A stretch of 64,000 nt of DNA from Chitinophagaceae bacterium. Lineage in GTDB: Bacteria; Bacteroidota; Bacteroidia; Chitinophagales; Chitinophagaceae. How positions within the stretch are numbered: the stretch's first letter is position 1; every line of letters begins with the position of its first letter. The notes under the pieces were generated by a model. The model saw nothing but the letters and a program-made list of their open reading frames with translations, was not told the origin of the DNA and did no database searches. The stretch lies in the NCBI GenBank assembly GCA_017307755.1, contig JAFKGQ010000012.1:186001-250000 (forward strand), written 5' to 3'. The translations under genes and the position numbers were made by a program. Shown here one piece after another: positions 17,600 to 27,600 of the stretch.

Positions 17600-20347
17600 A
17601 TGAATATGAACGGACGCAAAATTAGCTCAAAATATTTACTGACATTGATTTTTACTGCTATATTCTTTTCAGTAACGTTCAATAGTCCTGCAAATTATTC
17701 GTCCGCAACACGTTTTTGTAAAATATTAACGACTTCCCGGGATACTATCAGACCCCTCTTTCGTCCGGATACCATTCCCCATCGGCGGAATACCACTGGC
17801 CTGGATTCCCTGCGGTCTGGCAACGACACCATCCCCGACTCACTCCATCGAAGGGTGGATACCCTGGATTATAAGATCAGCAAGGATACCCTGGAGGCGG
17901 CCATTGACTATAAGGCTTCGGACTCGGTGGTCATGGATATCCCCACCAAGAATATCACCCTTTACAATAAAGCCAATACCAAGTATAAGGATGCGGACCT
18001 TACAGCGTACAAGATCCAGTATGATCAGCAGCGGAACTTGGTGATCGCCACCCCTACAAAAGATACTGCGGGGAATGCCGTGGGTCTTCCCAAAATGGTA
18101 CAGCAGGACCAAACCATGACCTCAGATACCATCGTTTATAATATCAAAAGCCAGAAAGGTCTCACCCAACATACTTATACAACCGCGGGATCTGACATGT
18201 TCGTTCACGCGGAAAAAATGAAGAAGATCAGCCCGGACGAATACTACGGCTACCGGGGCATCTTTACGACCTGCAACCTCGATACGCCCCACTTTGCCTT
18301 TCGTACGAATAAGATGAAGCTGATCAATAAGAAGTTTGCCATTACGGGGCCTGTCCACCCGGAATTTGAGGGGGTACCGATACCTGTCTATCTGCCTTTT
18401 GGCTTTTTCCCTATCTCCACGGGCCGGCATTCCGGACTGCTGCCCCCCCAGTTTACGGCCAGCGATCAGGCCGGTATTGGCCTGGAGGGGCTTGGCTACT
18501 ACAAGGTGATCAATGATTATTTTGACGTTACTTTCCGGACCAACCTGTACTCTTATGGAGGGTGGAACCTCTATGTCACGCCTACCTATCGAAAGCGGTA
18601 CAGGTACAGCGGTCAGCTGAACTTCGCCCTGCAGAATACACGGCTATTGACCTCTGCGGGCAAGGATGAATATACCACTGGCAGGACCTGGAGTCTTAAC
18701 TGGGGTCATACGGTGGATGCCAAGGCGCGGCCGGGAACCAATTTTTCCGCCAATGTCAATATCATGTCCACCAAGTACAATTCCTATATCCCGAATAACC
18801 CCACGGCCAACTATAACAACCAGCTGGGGTCTTCCGTCACTTATTCCAAGACATGGGACGGCAAGTACAACCTGACGGTGGGCGCTACCCATAGTCAGAA
18901 CAACCAGACCCGTCAGATCCAGGTGAGCCTCCCCAATCTGGCGTTTACGGCCCCCACGATCTATCCCCTGCAGCAAAAGGATTTTGTTGGTACGCCAAAG
19001 TGGTATGAAAAGCTGGGGATCGGACTCACCACCAATATCTCGGGCGGGGCTACCTTCTATGATTCGGCCGCCAATTTCAAAAAGATCATCGATACCTTCC
19101 AATGGGGTGTGCAGAACAGTATACCTATCAGCCTCGCATTACCGCTGAAAGGGGCTGTCCAGGTCACCCCAGGGATGAGCTTTTCCAACAGGATCTTTTC
19201 ACGCCAGCTGATAAGGCGATATAATATTATCAAGAATAAAGTGGATACCCTCGGGATAGAGAAAGGCATCTGGTCCATGGAGGATGTGTCCTTCAGCCTT
19301 AGCCTGGCCACGGCCATCTTTGGTACCTTTCAGCATTTTGGGAAGAACAGCCGGCTGATGGGTATCCGGCATGTCATCCGGCCCACCGTTAGCATTAGCT
19401 ATAAGCCGGACCTGGCAAGCGGGGCTTATTATTGGCTGAATACGCCGTGGACGGACACCTTGCATCGCGTACCTGGCAAGCAGCGTGTGTCCGTTTTTGA
19501 AGGGGCAACCTATGGCCCCTTTGGGGAGGGGGTCTTTGGGGGCATATCCTTTGGTCTGGACAACCATTTCGAGATAAAGACCCGTTCGAAGAAAGATACT
19601 TCGGACGGCGGTGTCAAGAAGACCACCATCATCGATGGGATCGGGTTTAACGGCAGCTATAACTACCTGGCCGACAGTATGAAGCTGTCCCAGATCACCT
19701 TTTATTTCCGGAGCACGCTGGCCCAAAAGATAAATATCACGGGGGGAGCTACCCTGGACCCCTATGTCCCTGACTCTACGGGCCGGGATACAAAGGTCTA
19801 TGCCTGGCAAAAGGGCCGGAGCCTGGGGCGGATCACGGGGGGCAACCTGGCCATTTCCACCAGTTTTAAAAGCAAGCCGAAGGATGATAAACTGGAGAAA
19901 GATAAAGAGGCGCTGCAAAAGGATCAGATACCTATGACCATGGAGGAACAGCAGGCCCAACTGAACTATATCCGTCAAAACCCGGCGCAATTTGCGGATT
20001 TCAATATCCCCTGGTCGTTGAACCTTTCGTTTTCGCTAAATTTCTCGAGCAGCCCCAAACCGGACTATACGGGCTTTCAAACGATCGTATCTTCCTCCAT
20101 CAACTACAGCGGGGATTTCAACCTCACCGAAAAATGGAAGATAGGGCTCAACGGGTATTACGATGTCAGGTATTCGAAGATGCAGTCGCTGACCATGTCC
20201 ATTTCCCGGGATATGCACTGCTGGCAGATGTCGATAAATGTTACACCGGTGGGTTATAGCCATTTCTTCAACTTTACCATCAGCCCCAAGTCAGGGATTC
20301 TCCAGGACCTGAAGATCAACCGGACGAAGTATTTCTACAATCAATAG
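17600..20347 (+). CDS. LptD-like LPS-assembly outer-membrane protein
   Basis: This is the putative Bacteroidota counterpart of LptD, the barrel that inserts lipopolysaccharide into the outer leaflet. The 915-residue protein has a hydrophobic N-terminus (about 8-30), an OstA-like N-terminal region (about 95-230, DADLTAYKIQYDQQRNLVIA) and the conserved start of the LptD domain (GYRGIFTTCNLDTPHFAFRTNKMK, GVPIPVYLPFGFFPI). A large barrel follows, ending near SGILQDLKINRTKYFYNQ. A second ATG at 17606 is an equally possible start. Together with the divergent amidase, MCE and OstA genes it forms an envelope-biogenesis cluster. Its 3' end overlaps the convergent acyltransferase gene by 7 bp. Confidence 0.88.
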   Translation: MNMNGRKISSKYLLTLIFTAIFFSVTFNSPANYSSATRFCKILTTSRDTIRPLFRPDTIPHRRNTTGLDSLRSGNDTIPDSLHRRVDTLDYKISKDTLEAAIDYKASDSVVMDIPTKNITLYNKANTKYKDADLTAYKIQYDQQRNLVIATPTKDTAGNAVGLPKMVQQDQTMTSDTIVYNIKSQKGLTQHTYTTAGSDMFVHAEKMKKISPDEYYGYRGIFTTCNLDTPHFAFRTNKMKLINKKFAITGPVHPEFEGVPIPVYLPFGFFPISTGRHSGLLPPQFTASDQAGIGLEGLGYYKVINDYFDVTFRTNLYSYGGWNLYVTPTYRKRYRYSGQLNFALQNTRLLTSAGKDEYTTGRTWSLNWGHTVDAKARPGTNFSANVNIMSTKYNSYIPNNPTANYNNQLGSSVTYSKTWDGKYNLTVGATHSQNNQTRQIQVSLPNLAFTAPTIYPLQQKDFVGTPKWYEKLGIGLTTNISGGATFYDSAANFKKIIDTFQWGVQNSIPISLALPLKGAVQVTPGMSFSNRIFSRQLIRRYNIIKNKVDTLGIEKGIWSMEDVSFSLSLATAIFGTFQHFGKNSRLMGIRHVIRPTVSISYKPDLASGAYYWLNTPWTDTLHRVPGKQRVSVFEGATYGPFGEGVFGGISFGLDNHFEIKTRSKKDTSDGGVKKTTIIDGIGFNGSYNYLADSMKLSQITFYFRSTLAQKINITGGATLDPYVPDSTGRDTKVYAWQKGRSLGRITGGNLAISTSFKSKPKDDKLEKDKEALQKDQIPMTMEEQQAQLNYIRQNPAQFADFNIPWSLNLSFSLNFSSSPKPDYTGFQTIVSSSINYSGDFNLTEKWKIGLNGYYDVRYSKMQSLTMSISRDMHCWQMSINVTPVGYSHFFNFTISPKSGILQDLKINRTKYFYNQ

Positions 20348-21093
20348 GCGTTACGTATATAATAATCCCGCATGACGTCGAAGACCTTTTGTTTTAGCGT
20401 TTCCACGGTGTCGCCCGGCGCCGGTGCAATTGCAGGCAGGAAATGCATAGCGAGCCGGTGGGGATGGAAATAAAAGATCTTGCCGGCCGGCATGATCTTC
20501 CTGCTATTGAAGATAAGGGCGGGGATGATGGCCTTGCCGGTTTGGAGGGACAGCCGGAAGGCCCCGTTGTGGAATTCCTTCAGGGGTTGATCCGTCCTGT
20601 TACGGGTGCCTTCGGGATAGAGGCACATATGCAGGCCCATGTCCAGCACTTCTTTCATTTTTGTAAAACTTTCCCTTCTGCTGTCGTCATCCTTACGATC
20701 CACCAGCACGCTGCCTGTGCGGTAGAATGTGCCGAAAATGGGGATGCGGGCCATTTCGATCTTGGCGATGGTCTTATTGCCACCTGGTATGGTGGGGGTT
20801 GAAACGGGTACGTCTATCAGGGCATTATGGTTGCACACGACGACGTAAGTACTTCCTTTTTTAAAATGTTCCCTTCCTCTGACCTTCAGCGGACAGCCTG
20901 CCAGCGGCATGAAAACGCCCATCCATACCCGCGCCATCCGGATGAAGATGCGGGTCTTTTGAGGGTCTGTGCGGAAATAGGAGAAGAGGAGGAAGGGGAT
21001 CATGAACAGCAGCATGGTGACGATGAACAGGATCATCACCCACAGGGCCCACAGGCGCCAGATAATATCACCGATCGAAAATTTTTTTCTCAT
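20341..21093 (-). CDS. 1-acyl-sn-glycerol-3-phosphate acyltransferase (PlsC-like)
   Basis: This membrane acyltransferase makes phosphatidic acid from lysophosphatidic acid. The catalytic NHxxxxD motif is NHNALID (about residues 93-99) and the glycerol-phosphate binding motif is YPEGTRNRT. An N-terminal hydrophobic segment (LWALWVMILFIVTMLLFMIPFLLF) anchors it in the inner membrane. The 250-residue length is typical. Its start overlaps the upstream ung stop by 4 bp, indicating translational coupling in a minus-strand unit. Its stop overlaps the end of the convergent LptD-like gene by 7 bp with no room for a terminator. Confidence 0.92.
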   Translation of the reverse strand: MRKKFSIGDIIWRLWALWVMILFIVTMLLFMIPFLLFSYFRTDPQKTRIFIRMARVWMGVFMPLAGCPLKVRGREHFKKGSTYVVVCNHNALIDVPVSTPTIPGGNKTIAKIEMARIPIFGTFYRTGSVLVDRKDDDSRRESFTKMKEVLDMGLHMCLYPEGTRNRTDQPLKEFHNGAFRLSLQTGKAIIPALIFNSRKIMPAGKIFYFHPHRLAMHFLPAIAPAPGDTVETLKQKVFDVMRDYYIRNAY

Positions 21094-21770
21094 ATATTTT
21101 GCAGCTTCCAGTCGATGGGGGCGATGCCCTTGCTTTCCAGCCAGGTGTTGGCCTTTGAGAAATGTTTACAGCCGAAGAAACCTTTATCCGCGGAAAAAGG
21201 GGAGGGGTGGGCTGCTTTTAGTACGAGGTGACGTGTCTCATCCACCAGGCTTTGTTTTTCCTGTGCGAATTTTCCCCATAACAAAAAAACGCAGTGCTCT
21301 TTTAATGTAGAGATCTTTTCGATGACGGCATTGGTGAACTCGGCCCAGCCGATGCCTGCATGGCTCATCGGCTCATTGGCCCTGACGGTCAGGGACGCAT
21401 TCAGGAGCATCACTCCCTGTTCGGCCCAATGGGTCAGGTTGCCATGATTGGGGATGGGTATGTCCAGATCGCTTTTCAGTTCCTTAAAAATATTGATCAG
21501 TGAGGGAGGCGGGGGGATACCTTTCTGTACGGAGAAGCTCAGCCCGTGCGCCTGTCCGGGACCATGATAGGGGTCCTGACCCAGGAGAACGACCTTCAGG
21601 TTGCTGAAGGGGGTGGTATTAAAGGCGTTGAAGATAAGACTGCCCGGAGGGTAGATGGTTTTCCCGGACATTTTTTCAGATTTGAGATGCGTGGCGATCT
21701 GGAGGAAATAAGGTTTTTCAAATTCATGTTTTAGCACCTCTTTCCAGCTCTCTTCGATTTTTACATCCAT
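21090..21770 (-). CDS. ung: Uracil-DNA glycosylase, family 1
   Basis: The enzyme removes uracil from DNA to begin base-excision repair. All family-1 motifs are present: the water-activating GQDPYHGPGQAHGLSFSV (catalytic D66), the uracil-contacting NASLTV (N124) and the Leu-loop HPSPFSA (H188). The 226-residue length is standard. The gene lies between the EF-G-like gene (37 bp upstream) and plsC (4-bp overlap), so the three are probably cotranscribed. Confidence 0.97.
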   Translation of the reverse strand: MDVKIEESWKEVLKHEFEKPYFLQIATHLKSEKMSGKTIYPPGSLIFNAFNTTPFSNLKVVLLGQDPYHGPGQAHGLSFSVQKGIPPPPSLINIFKELKSDLDIPIPNHGNLTHWAEQGVMLLNASLTVRANEPMSHAGIGWAEFTNAVIEKISTLKEHCVFLLWGKFAQEKQSLVDETRHLVLKAAHPSPFSADKGFFGCKHFSKANTWLESKGIAPIDWKLQNI

Positions 21771-21807
21771 GCATGGGTGTTTAGGGGCCTAAGATAGGAC
21801 AATCTCC

Positions 21808-23952
21808 CTAAACCTCCTGATGATGGTGTGCGGTTACCTTGTTGTAGTCGTCGATAAGCTTCCGTTGCAGATCGAAAGGTACAGAAGCATATTCCAGGAA
21901 TTGCATCCTGAATTTGGCCCTGCCCTGGGTGAGGCTTCGCAGGGAGGAGGAGTAATCGTGCATTTCGGCCAGCGGCACACGGGCGATGATCTTGGTGAAA
22001 TGTCCTTCCGCATCCATGCCCTCGATGATGGTGCGCCGGGTCTGCAAGTCGCTGATGATACCACCGGTCTGGTCGTCCGGACAAAGTACTGTCAGGGTAT
22101 AGATAGGTTCCAGTATCTGCGGGTCAGCCTGTTGGAAGGCCTGTTTAAAGGCCATCAGTCCGGCTATTTTAAAAGAGATGTCATTGGAGTCTACGGGATG
22201 CATCTTCCCATCATAAACGATCACCCGTACATCCCGTACATAGGAGCCTGTCAGCGGTCCTTCCTGCATTTTCTCCATGACGCCTTTTAGTATGGAAGGG
22301 AGGAAGCGCAGGTCGATGGCTCCGCCGACGATGCAATTGAGGAAGATAAGCTTGCCGCCCCAGTCCAGGGCATATTCTTCCCTTCCACGCACGGAAAGCC
22401 CTTTTGGATCGGGCATGCCTTCGTACCAGGGTTCCACCTGCATGTATACTTCACCGAACTGACCGGCGCCCCCGGATTGCTTTTTATGCCTGTAGCTTGA
22501 TTGTACCATTTTCCGGATGGTTTCCCTATAAGGGATCCGGGGTCTTTCAAAGTTCACGTGGAGGTTTTTCGAAATATGCTCCAGCTTCCACTTGATAACG
22601 GAGAGATGCAGCTCGCCCTGGCAATGCAGGAGGGTTTGTTTTAGCTCCTTGGACACTTCCACGATGACGGTGGGATCTTCTTCCTGTACCTGGTGGAGAG
22701 CTATTGAGAGTTTCTCTTCGTCTCCTTTTTGAGCAGGCTCAATAGCGACACTTAGTAAGGGGGGAGGGAAGTCGATGGGCGCCAGTTCGAGATTATGCCC
22801 TCTGACATGCAGCGTATTATTGACATGGGTATGTTTCAACTTGATGGTGGCGCCGATATCTCCTGCCGAGAGCTGGTTGACGGCTGTTCGTTTGCTGCCT
22901 TCCACGATAAAAAGCTGGTTGAGTTTTTCGGTGACGCCGTTGGATTCGTTCACCAGTTCCATTCCGGATTTGACGGTGCCTGAATAGACCTTAAAAAAGC
23001 TCATATCCCCGATGTGCGCTTCGGAGATCGTCTTATAGATAAAGATACAAGGCGGTCCATCGGGGTCGCAGGGCAGGGGGTTGCCGGATAACGTTTGTTG
23101 TGGAGGCATTTCAGCGGGGCAGGGGCATACGTTGTCGATAAAGCCCATAATGCGGCCGCTGCCCATATTCTTTTTGGCGGAAAGACAGAAGAGAGGGAAG
23201 AGATCGTGGTTGATCATGGCTTTTTTTAGTCCATCCCGCATTTCGTCTTCGTCCAGTTCGCCTTTATCGAAATATTTTTCCATGAGGGTTTCATCATTGC
23301 CGGCGATGGCTTCGATCAGCTCTTTATGAAGCCGGTCGGCTCTTTCCCGCTCATCCTCCGGGATCGGCAGTTTTTCCGGCCTGCCTCCTTCCGGGGGGAA
23401 CTTATATTGGGTCATGCGGAGGACGTCGATGATGCTGTCGAAGCCGAGGCCCTGGTTCAGCGGATATTGGACGACGACCACGTTGGGACCAAAATGGTCC
23501 CGCGCCTGGAGGACCGTGGTGTCAAAGTCGGCTTTATCCTGGTCCAGTTTATTGACAGCCAGCAACATGGGTGTTCTGAACCGCTCCGTATACTCCCAAA
23601 TGAGGTCAGTACCTACTTCCACTCCGAAATTGGCGTTGAGCAACAGGACCCCGGTGTCCGCCACACGCAGGGCCGACACCACTTCTCCCACGAAATCGTC
23701 ATAGCCGGGGGTGTCGAGGATATTTATCTTATAACCCCGCCATTGGGTATGGAGGAGTTTGGAAAAGATGGAGTTACCCCGTTGTTGTTCCAGCTCGTAG
23801 AAATCGCTGACAGTGTTTTTTTCCTCGATGGAACCGCGGCGGGTGATGAGTCCTGCTTCGAAGAGCATGCATTCGGCGAGGGTAGTCTTGCCGGAGCCGG
23901 CATGGCCTAACAGGACTATGTTCTTGACGTGAGAGGTGTCGAAGCTAGTCAT
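21808..23952 (-). CDS. EF-G-like translational GTPase (EF-G2 type)
   Basis: This 714-residue protein has the five-domain EF-G layout: P-loop GHAGSGKT (16-23), G3 DTPGY (80-84), G4 NKLD (134-137), a domain II beta-barrel, and domains III-V. Two features separate it from canonical EF-G. The switch II histidine that activates GTP hydrolysis (DTPGH) is a tyrosine here, and the switch I RGITI segment reads RGNSI. These changes are typical of the FusA2/EF-G2 subgroup, which coexists with a true EF-G and whose role is not settled. It lies 36 bp after the response regulator and 37 bp before ung. It is unlikely to be the housekeeping fusA, which is normally in the str operon. Confidence 0.9.
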   Translation of the reverse strand: MTSFDTSHVKNIVLLGHAGSGKTTLAECMLFEAGLITRRGSIEEKNTVSDFYELEQQRGNSIFSKLLHTQWRGYKINILDTPGYDDFVGEVVSALRVADTGVLLLNANFGVEVGTDLIWEYTERFRTPMLLAVNKLDQDKADFDTTVLQARDHFGPNVVVVQYPLNQGLGFDSIIDVLRMTQYKFPPEGGRPEKLPIPEDERERADRLHKELIEAIAGNDETLMEKYFDKGELDEDEMRDGLKKAMINHDLFPLFCLSAKKNMGSGRIMGFIDNVCPCPAEMPPQQTLSGNPLPCDPDGPPCIFIYKTISEAHIGDMSFFKVYSGTVKSGMELVNESNGVTEKLNQLFIVEGSKRTAVNQLSAGDIGATIKLKHTHVNNTLHVRGHNLELAPIDFPPPLLSVAIEPAQKGDEEKLSIALHQVQEEDPTVIVEVSKELKQTLLHCQGELHLSVIKWKLEHISKNLHVNFERPRIPYRETIRKMVQSSYRHKKQSGGAGQFGEVYMQVEPWYEGMPDPKGLSVRGREEYALDWGGKLIFLNCIVGGAIDLRFLPSILKGVMEKMQEGPLTGSYVRDVRVIVYDGKMHPVDSNDISFKIAGLMAFKQAFQQADPQILEPIYTLTVLCPDDQTGGIISDLQTRRTIIEGMDAEGHFTKIIARVPLAEMHDYSSSLRSLTQGRAKFRMQFLEYASVPFDLQRKLIDDYNKVTAHHHQEV

Positions 23953-23988
23953 GGCAAGCGAATTTCCTATTAAGTTACGGAAATATCC

Positions 23989-24612
23989 TTATATTTCTCC
24001 CTTCAGCGATTTTACGATCACTTCGGTCTTACTGTTGACCTGCAACTTCCGGTAAATATTTTTTATATGTTGTCGTACGGTTTCCAACGTTATACCCAGG
24101 CGTACGGCGATCATCTTATAGCTCAATCCATCCACCATGGCGGCGATGACCTGTTGTTCCTTGGCGGTCAGCGGCTCATTGTAAGTCCTTTTTGGCGCAA
24201 AGTATTCTACTACCTTGCGGGCGATGATGGGGGACATTACTGCGCCACCTTTGTGGATGATATTGATGCAGTCCAGTATTTCCTCCATGGCTGTATCTTT
24301 TTGCAGGTAGCCCACGGCGCCGGCGCAAAGGGCTTTAAAGATCCTGTCGCTGTCTATATATACGGAAAGGATGATGACTGCCACATCTGGGAACCTTTTT
24401 TTGATCTCGGGGATGGCTTCTATCCCTGACTTGCCGGGTAGCCCGATGTCGGCCAGGATGATGTCCAGGTGCCCGGTCTTATCCGCCTGGGTAAAAAAAT
24501 CTTCTGCCGAAGCGGCTGCGATCCTGCAGTTCACCCCTTCCTGCCGGAAGAAAAAGGCGGCAAGGTGATTTCTTACCACCGCATCGTCTTCTATCAATGC
24601 CAGTTGGATCAT
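23989..24612 (-). CDS. LuxR/NarL-type response regulator
   Basis: Residues 1-120 are a receiver domain with acidic pocket EDD (8-10), phospho-acceptor D55 (ILADIGLPG) and K105 (GYLQKDT). Residues about 143-205 form a LuxR helix-turn-helix (LTAKEQQVIAAMVDGLSYKMIA, LETVRQHIKNIYRKLQV). It lies 11 bp downstream of the propeller histidine kinase, so the pair is a cognate two-component system. Targets are not identifiable from the sequence. Confidence 0.96.
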   Translation of the reverse strand: MIQLALIEDDAVVRNHLAAFFFRQEGVNCRIAAASAEDFFTQADKTGHLDIILADIGLPGKSGIEAIPEIKKRFPDVAVIILSVYIDSDRIFKALCAGAVGYLQKDTAMEEILDCINIIHKGGAVMSPIIARKVVEYFAPKRTYNEPLTAKEQQVIAAMVDGLSYKMIAVRLGITLETVRQHIKNIYRKLQVNSKTEVIVKSLKGEI

Positions 24613-24623
24613 ATGGGTATATT

Positions 24624-27600
24624 TTAAACAGGTACTTTTAAGATCACCGTTACGCCATCGTCCGACAGGATATAAAGGCTTGCTTTTAGTCTGCGGGCCC
24701 TCAGCTGCATATTTTCCAAACCCTGGCCGCTGACTGTCTTGTCGTTGCTAAACCCTTTTCCGTCATCCTTTATTTGCATGATGAACACGCCATGGTCTTT
24801 TTTTAATATCACGGTCACCCGGGTTGCGCGCGAATGCTTTACTATATTGTTGATGGCCTCTTTAAAAGTAAGGTATACGTTCTGACGAAAGTTCATGGTC
24901 AGGCTTTCCTGTTCGGCAAAGCCTGTGTGTGTCAGTTCGAAATCGATATTCGCGGGCATCAGCATGTGGTGAAGATGTTCCTGCATGTACTGGATCATGC
25001 CTCCCATTGTATCATTGCGTGCATCGATGCTCCATACCACATCTTTCATAGTGGACACCGCTCCCCGGCTGATGCCGGAGATCGTACCCAACTGTTGCTC
25101 TGTGTCATTCGTTATACCATTTCGTCTTATAGCGTCCGCCAATATGGTGATGCGTACCAGTGAGCTGCCTACATCGTCGTGAAGATCGCTGGCGATACGG
25201 GTGCGCAGGTATTGGATCTTTTTCACCTGTCTGATGCGGTAACGCACCACCAACCAGACGGCGGTCGTAAATGCGATAAGGATGAGGGATATGAACCATG
25301 CCGTCTTAAAAAACACCTGTTTTACCCGGATGTCGATGGATAGCTCATTGATGCTGCGGGCTCCGTTGCCTGTATTGCCTTTGATCTTCAGCGTGTACCG
25401 GCCGGGCGCCAGCCCGTTGAAGGAAACAAAATGCTGGTTGTCTATAGCGTGCCAGGCATTGTCGACCTCTTGCAGCTGATAAAAAAAGCGATCGCCTGAC
25501 GGGTCATACAGGTCGGACAGCATAAAGTAAAACGAAAAGAATTTGTCATCCGGCTCGATGACTACATTTTTTAATAGTTGTCCGTTGAAAACAGATTCTG
25601 TCGCCCGGCCATTGCTACCGATCTTATTAAAGCGGGTAAGGAGGATGGTCACCGGTTCCTTGCGGGTGAAAGCATGGTCCGGATCGAAGATCATGTATCC
25701 ATTCAAGCCTCCAAAGATCATACGGCCGTCCTTATATCTGTAAAAGGCCTTTCTGTTGAACTCATCGGTATTCAAACCGTCCCTGGCATAAAAATTTGTA
25801 AACTGTCCGTTTTGTCTGTTGAAATAGCTAAGCCCGGCATACGTGCTGATCCAAAGGTCCTTATTCTTGTCTTGTAAGAGTCCGCACACGGTGTTATTGC
25901 TGAGTCCTTCCTTGTGTGTGTACTGTCTGATCTCCCCTGTATAGTGGTTGTACCGGAGGACACCATTGCCGGCCGTACTTATCCAAAAACAGCTATCTCC
26001 ATCCTGCGCGATGTCATTGATGCCATAATCCAGCGCGCGGCTAAGGGAGATCCTGATCACCTGTCTTGTCCGGAGATCTATCTTATATAATCCATTGGCG
26101 GTGCCAGCCCATACCCATCCGTCTTTTATAAAAAGGCTCCAGCAGGGGATTCCATAAAACGGCATACTTCCTTTATCGTCCTTAAAAGGCAGCATGCTGC
26201 GGGTCTGCGGATCGAAAGTGTACACATTGTGCTGTCCGGCTGTCCAGAAAAGATGTCCGTCATAACCAATACTGAACTGGTTGATGCTTTCCTGTTTTTC
26301 CTTTTCAGAACCTTCCGCCAGGAATATTTCCAACGAGTCGTTGCGGGTGTCATAGCGGCCAATGCCAAAACCCGCCAGCCAGATGATGTCATTTCCGTCA
26401 TACCACATGTCATAAATATATCCTATGTCATGTTTGCCGTCGAGTAGCAGACGGATGGACTTATTGATCACCGGCAGTGCTGATACGGGGGTGGCTCCAA
26501 AGCATGATAATGCGATGGTAGTATCTGTTCCCTGCCGGGTATGCATCTTTTTTAGCAGGCCATAATTTTCTGTGGCGGCATAGAGACGATCATACCGGTC
26601 GGTCATTATACGACGGCTCCGGATATTTTTCAGCTCCTTTCCCTGCAGGATAAAAGGTATATTTGTAAAGACAGCATCGCGGTCAGATATTTTTATAATG
26701 CCATTATCCGTACCTACCCAGATGGTGTTGTTATTGTCCTTATAGACGCAATATACCATGGTTGCGTGGATGGCGGTGAGGAGCCAACTGTAGTCTGTCA
26801 CCTGTCGCCCGTGCATGTCGTATTTCAACAGCTCGTTGCGATCATTGCCCTGCCAGATATTGCCATCCGCATCGATGCAATAGCAGGTATGCAGGTGGAG
26901 GTTGGGGCCGGGAACCGTCTGTTTATTACTTAGCCAGCTATAAAAACGATGGGTCTTTTCATCATAGCGATTGATACCGTAACAGGAGATGCCCCAGGTA
27001 GCGCTTCTGGCGTCGGTGTAGATCTTTGAATAATCGCCGGTACGCAGCAAAGGTGAGCTTATCTGCATCTTTTCACCTGTATGGGAGATCATTGCCAGGG
27101 CAGTTGCATGGTCGAGATATGACATCCATACATTATGATCGTCATATTCGCTGATACCCGTGAGCACCATGTCCGTCTGTAATAAAGCCGTGTCGATGGT
27201 CACCGGGAGGAAGCGGGCGGTGTCGATGAATACAGCCAGCCACTTTTCCGACAGCACCCAGTTATGCCCATTCTTTGCCCGCTGGATGGCGCGTATGGGG
27301 CCCTGTGGCAGGGAAGCAGGGTGCGTATCGTCGTGTACAAACTGCCGGATGGTATTGGTGAGAGGATCAAGGATATTTAATCCATTTTCCGTGCCTATCC
27401 AGATCTGTCCTTTTTCATCCTGGAGCAACGATGTGATACTGCTGTTGGTAAGCGCCGGCTGGCTGAGCAAACTGTATTGGATAAGGAAGCTGCCGTCATA
27501 ACGGTTCAATCCGCTGTTGGTGCCTATCCAAAGTATCCCATTTTTATCCTGCAGGATACATTGTACGGAATTGTTGCTGAGGCCATCTTCTACGGTCAGC

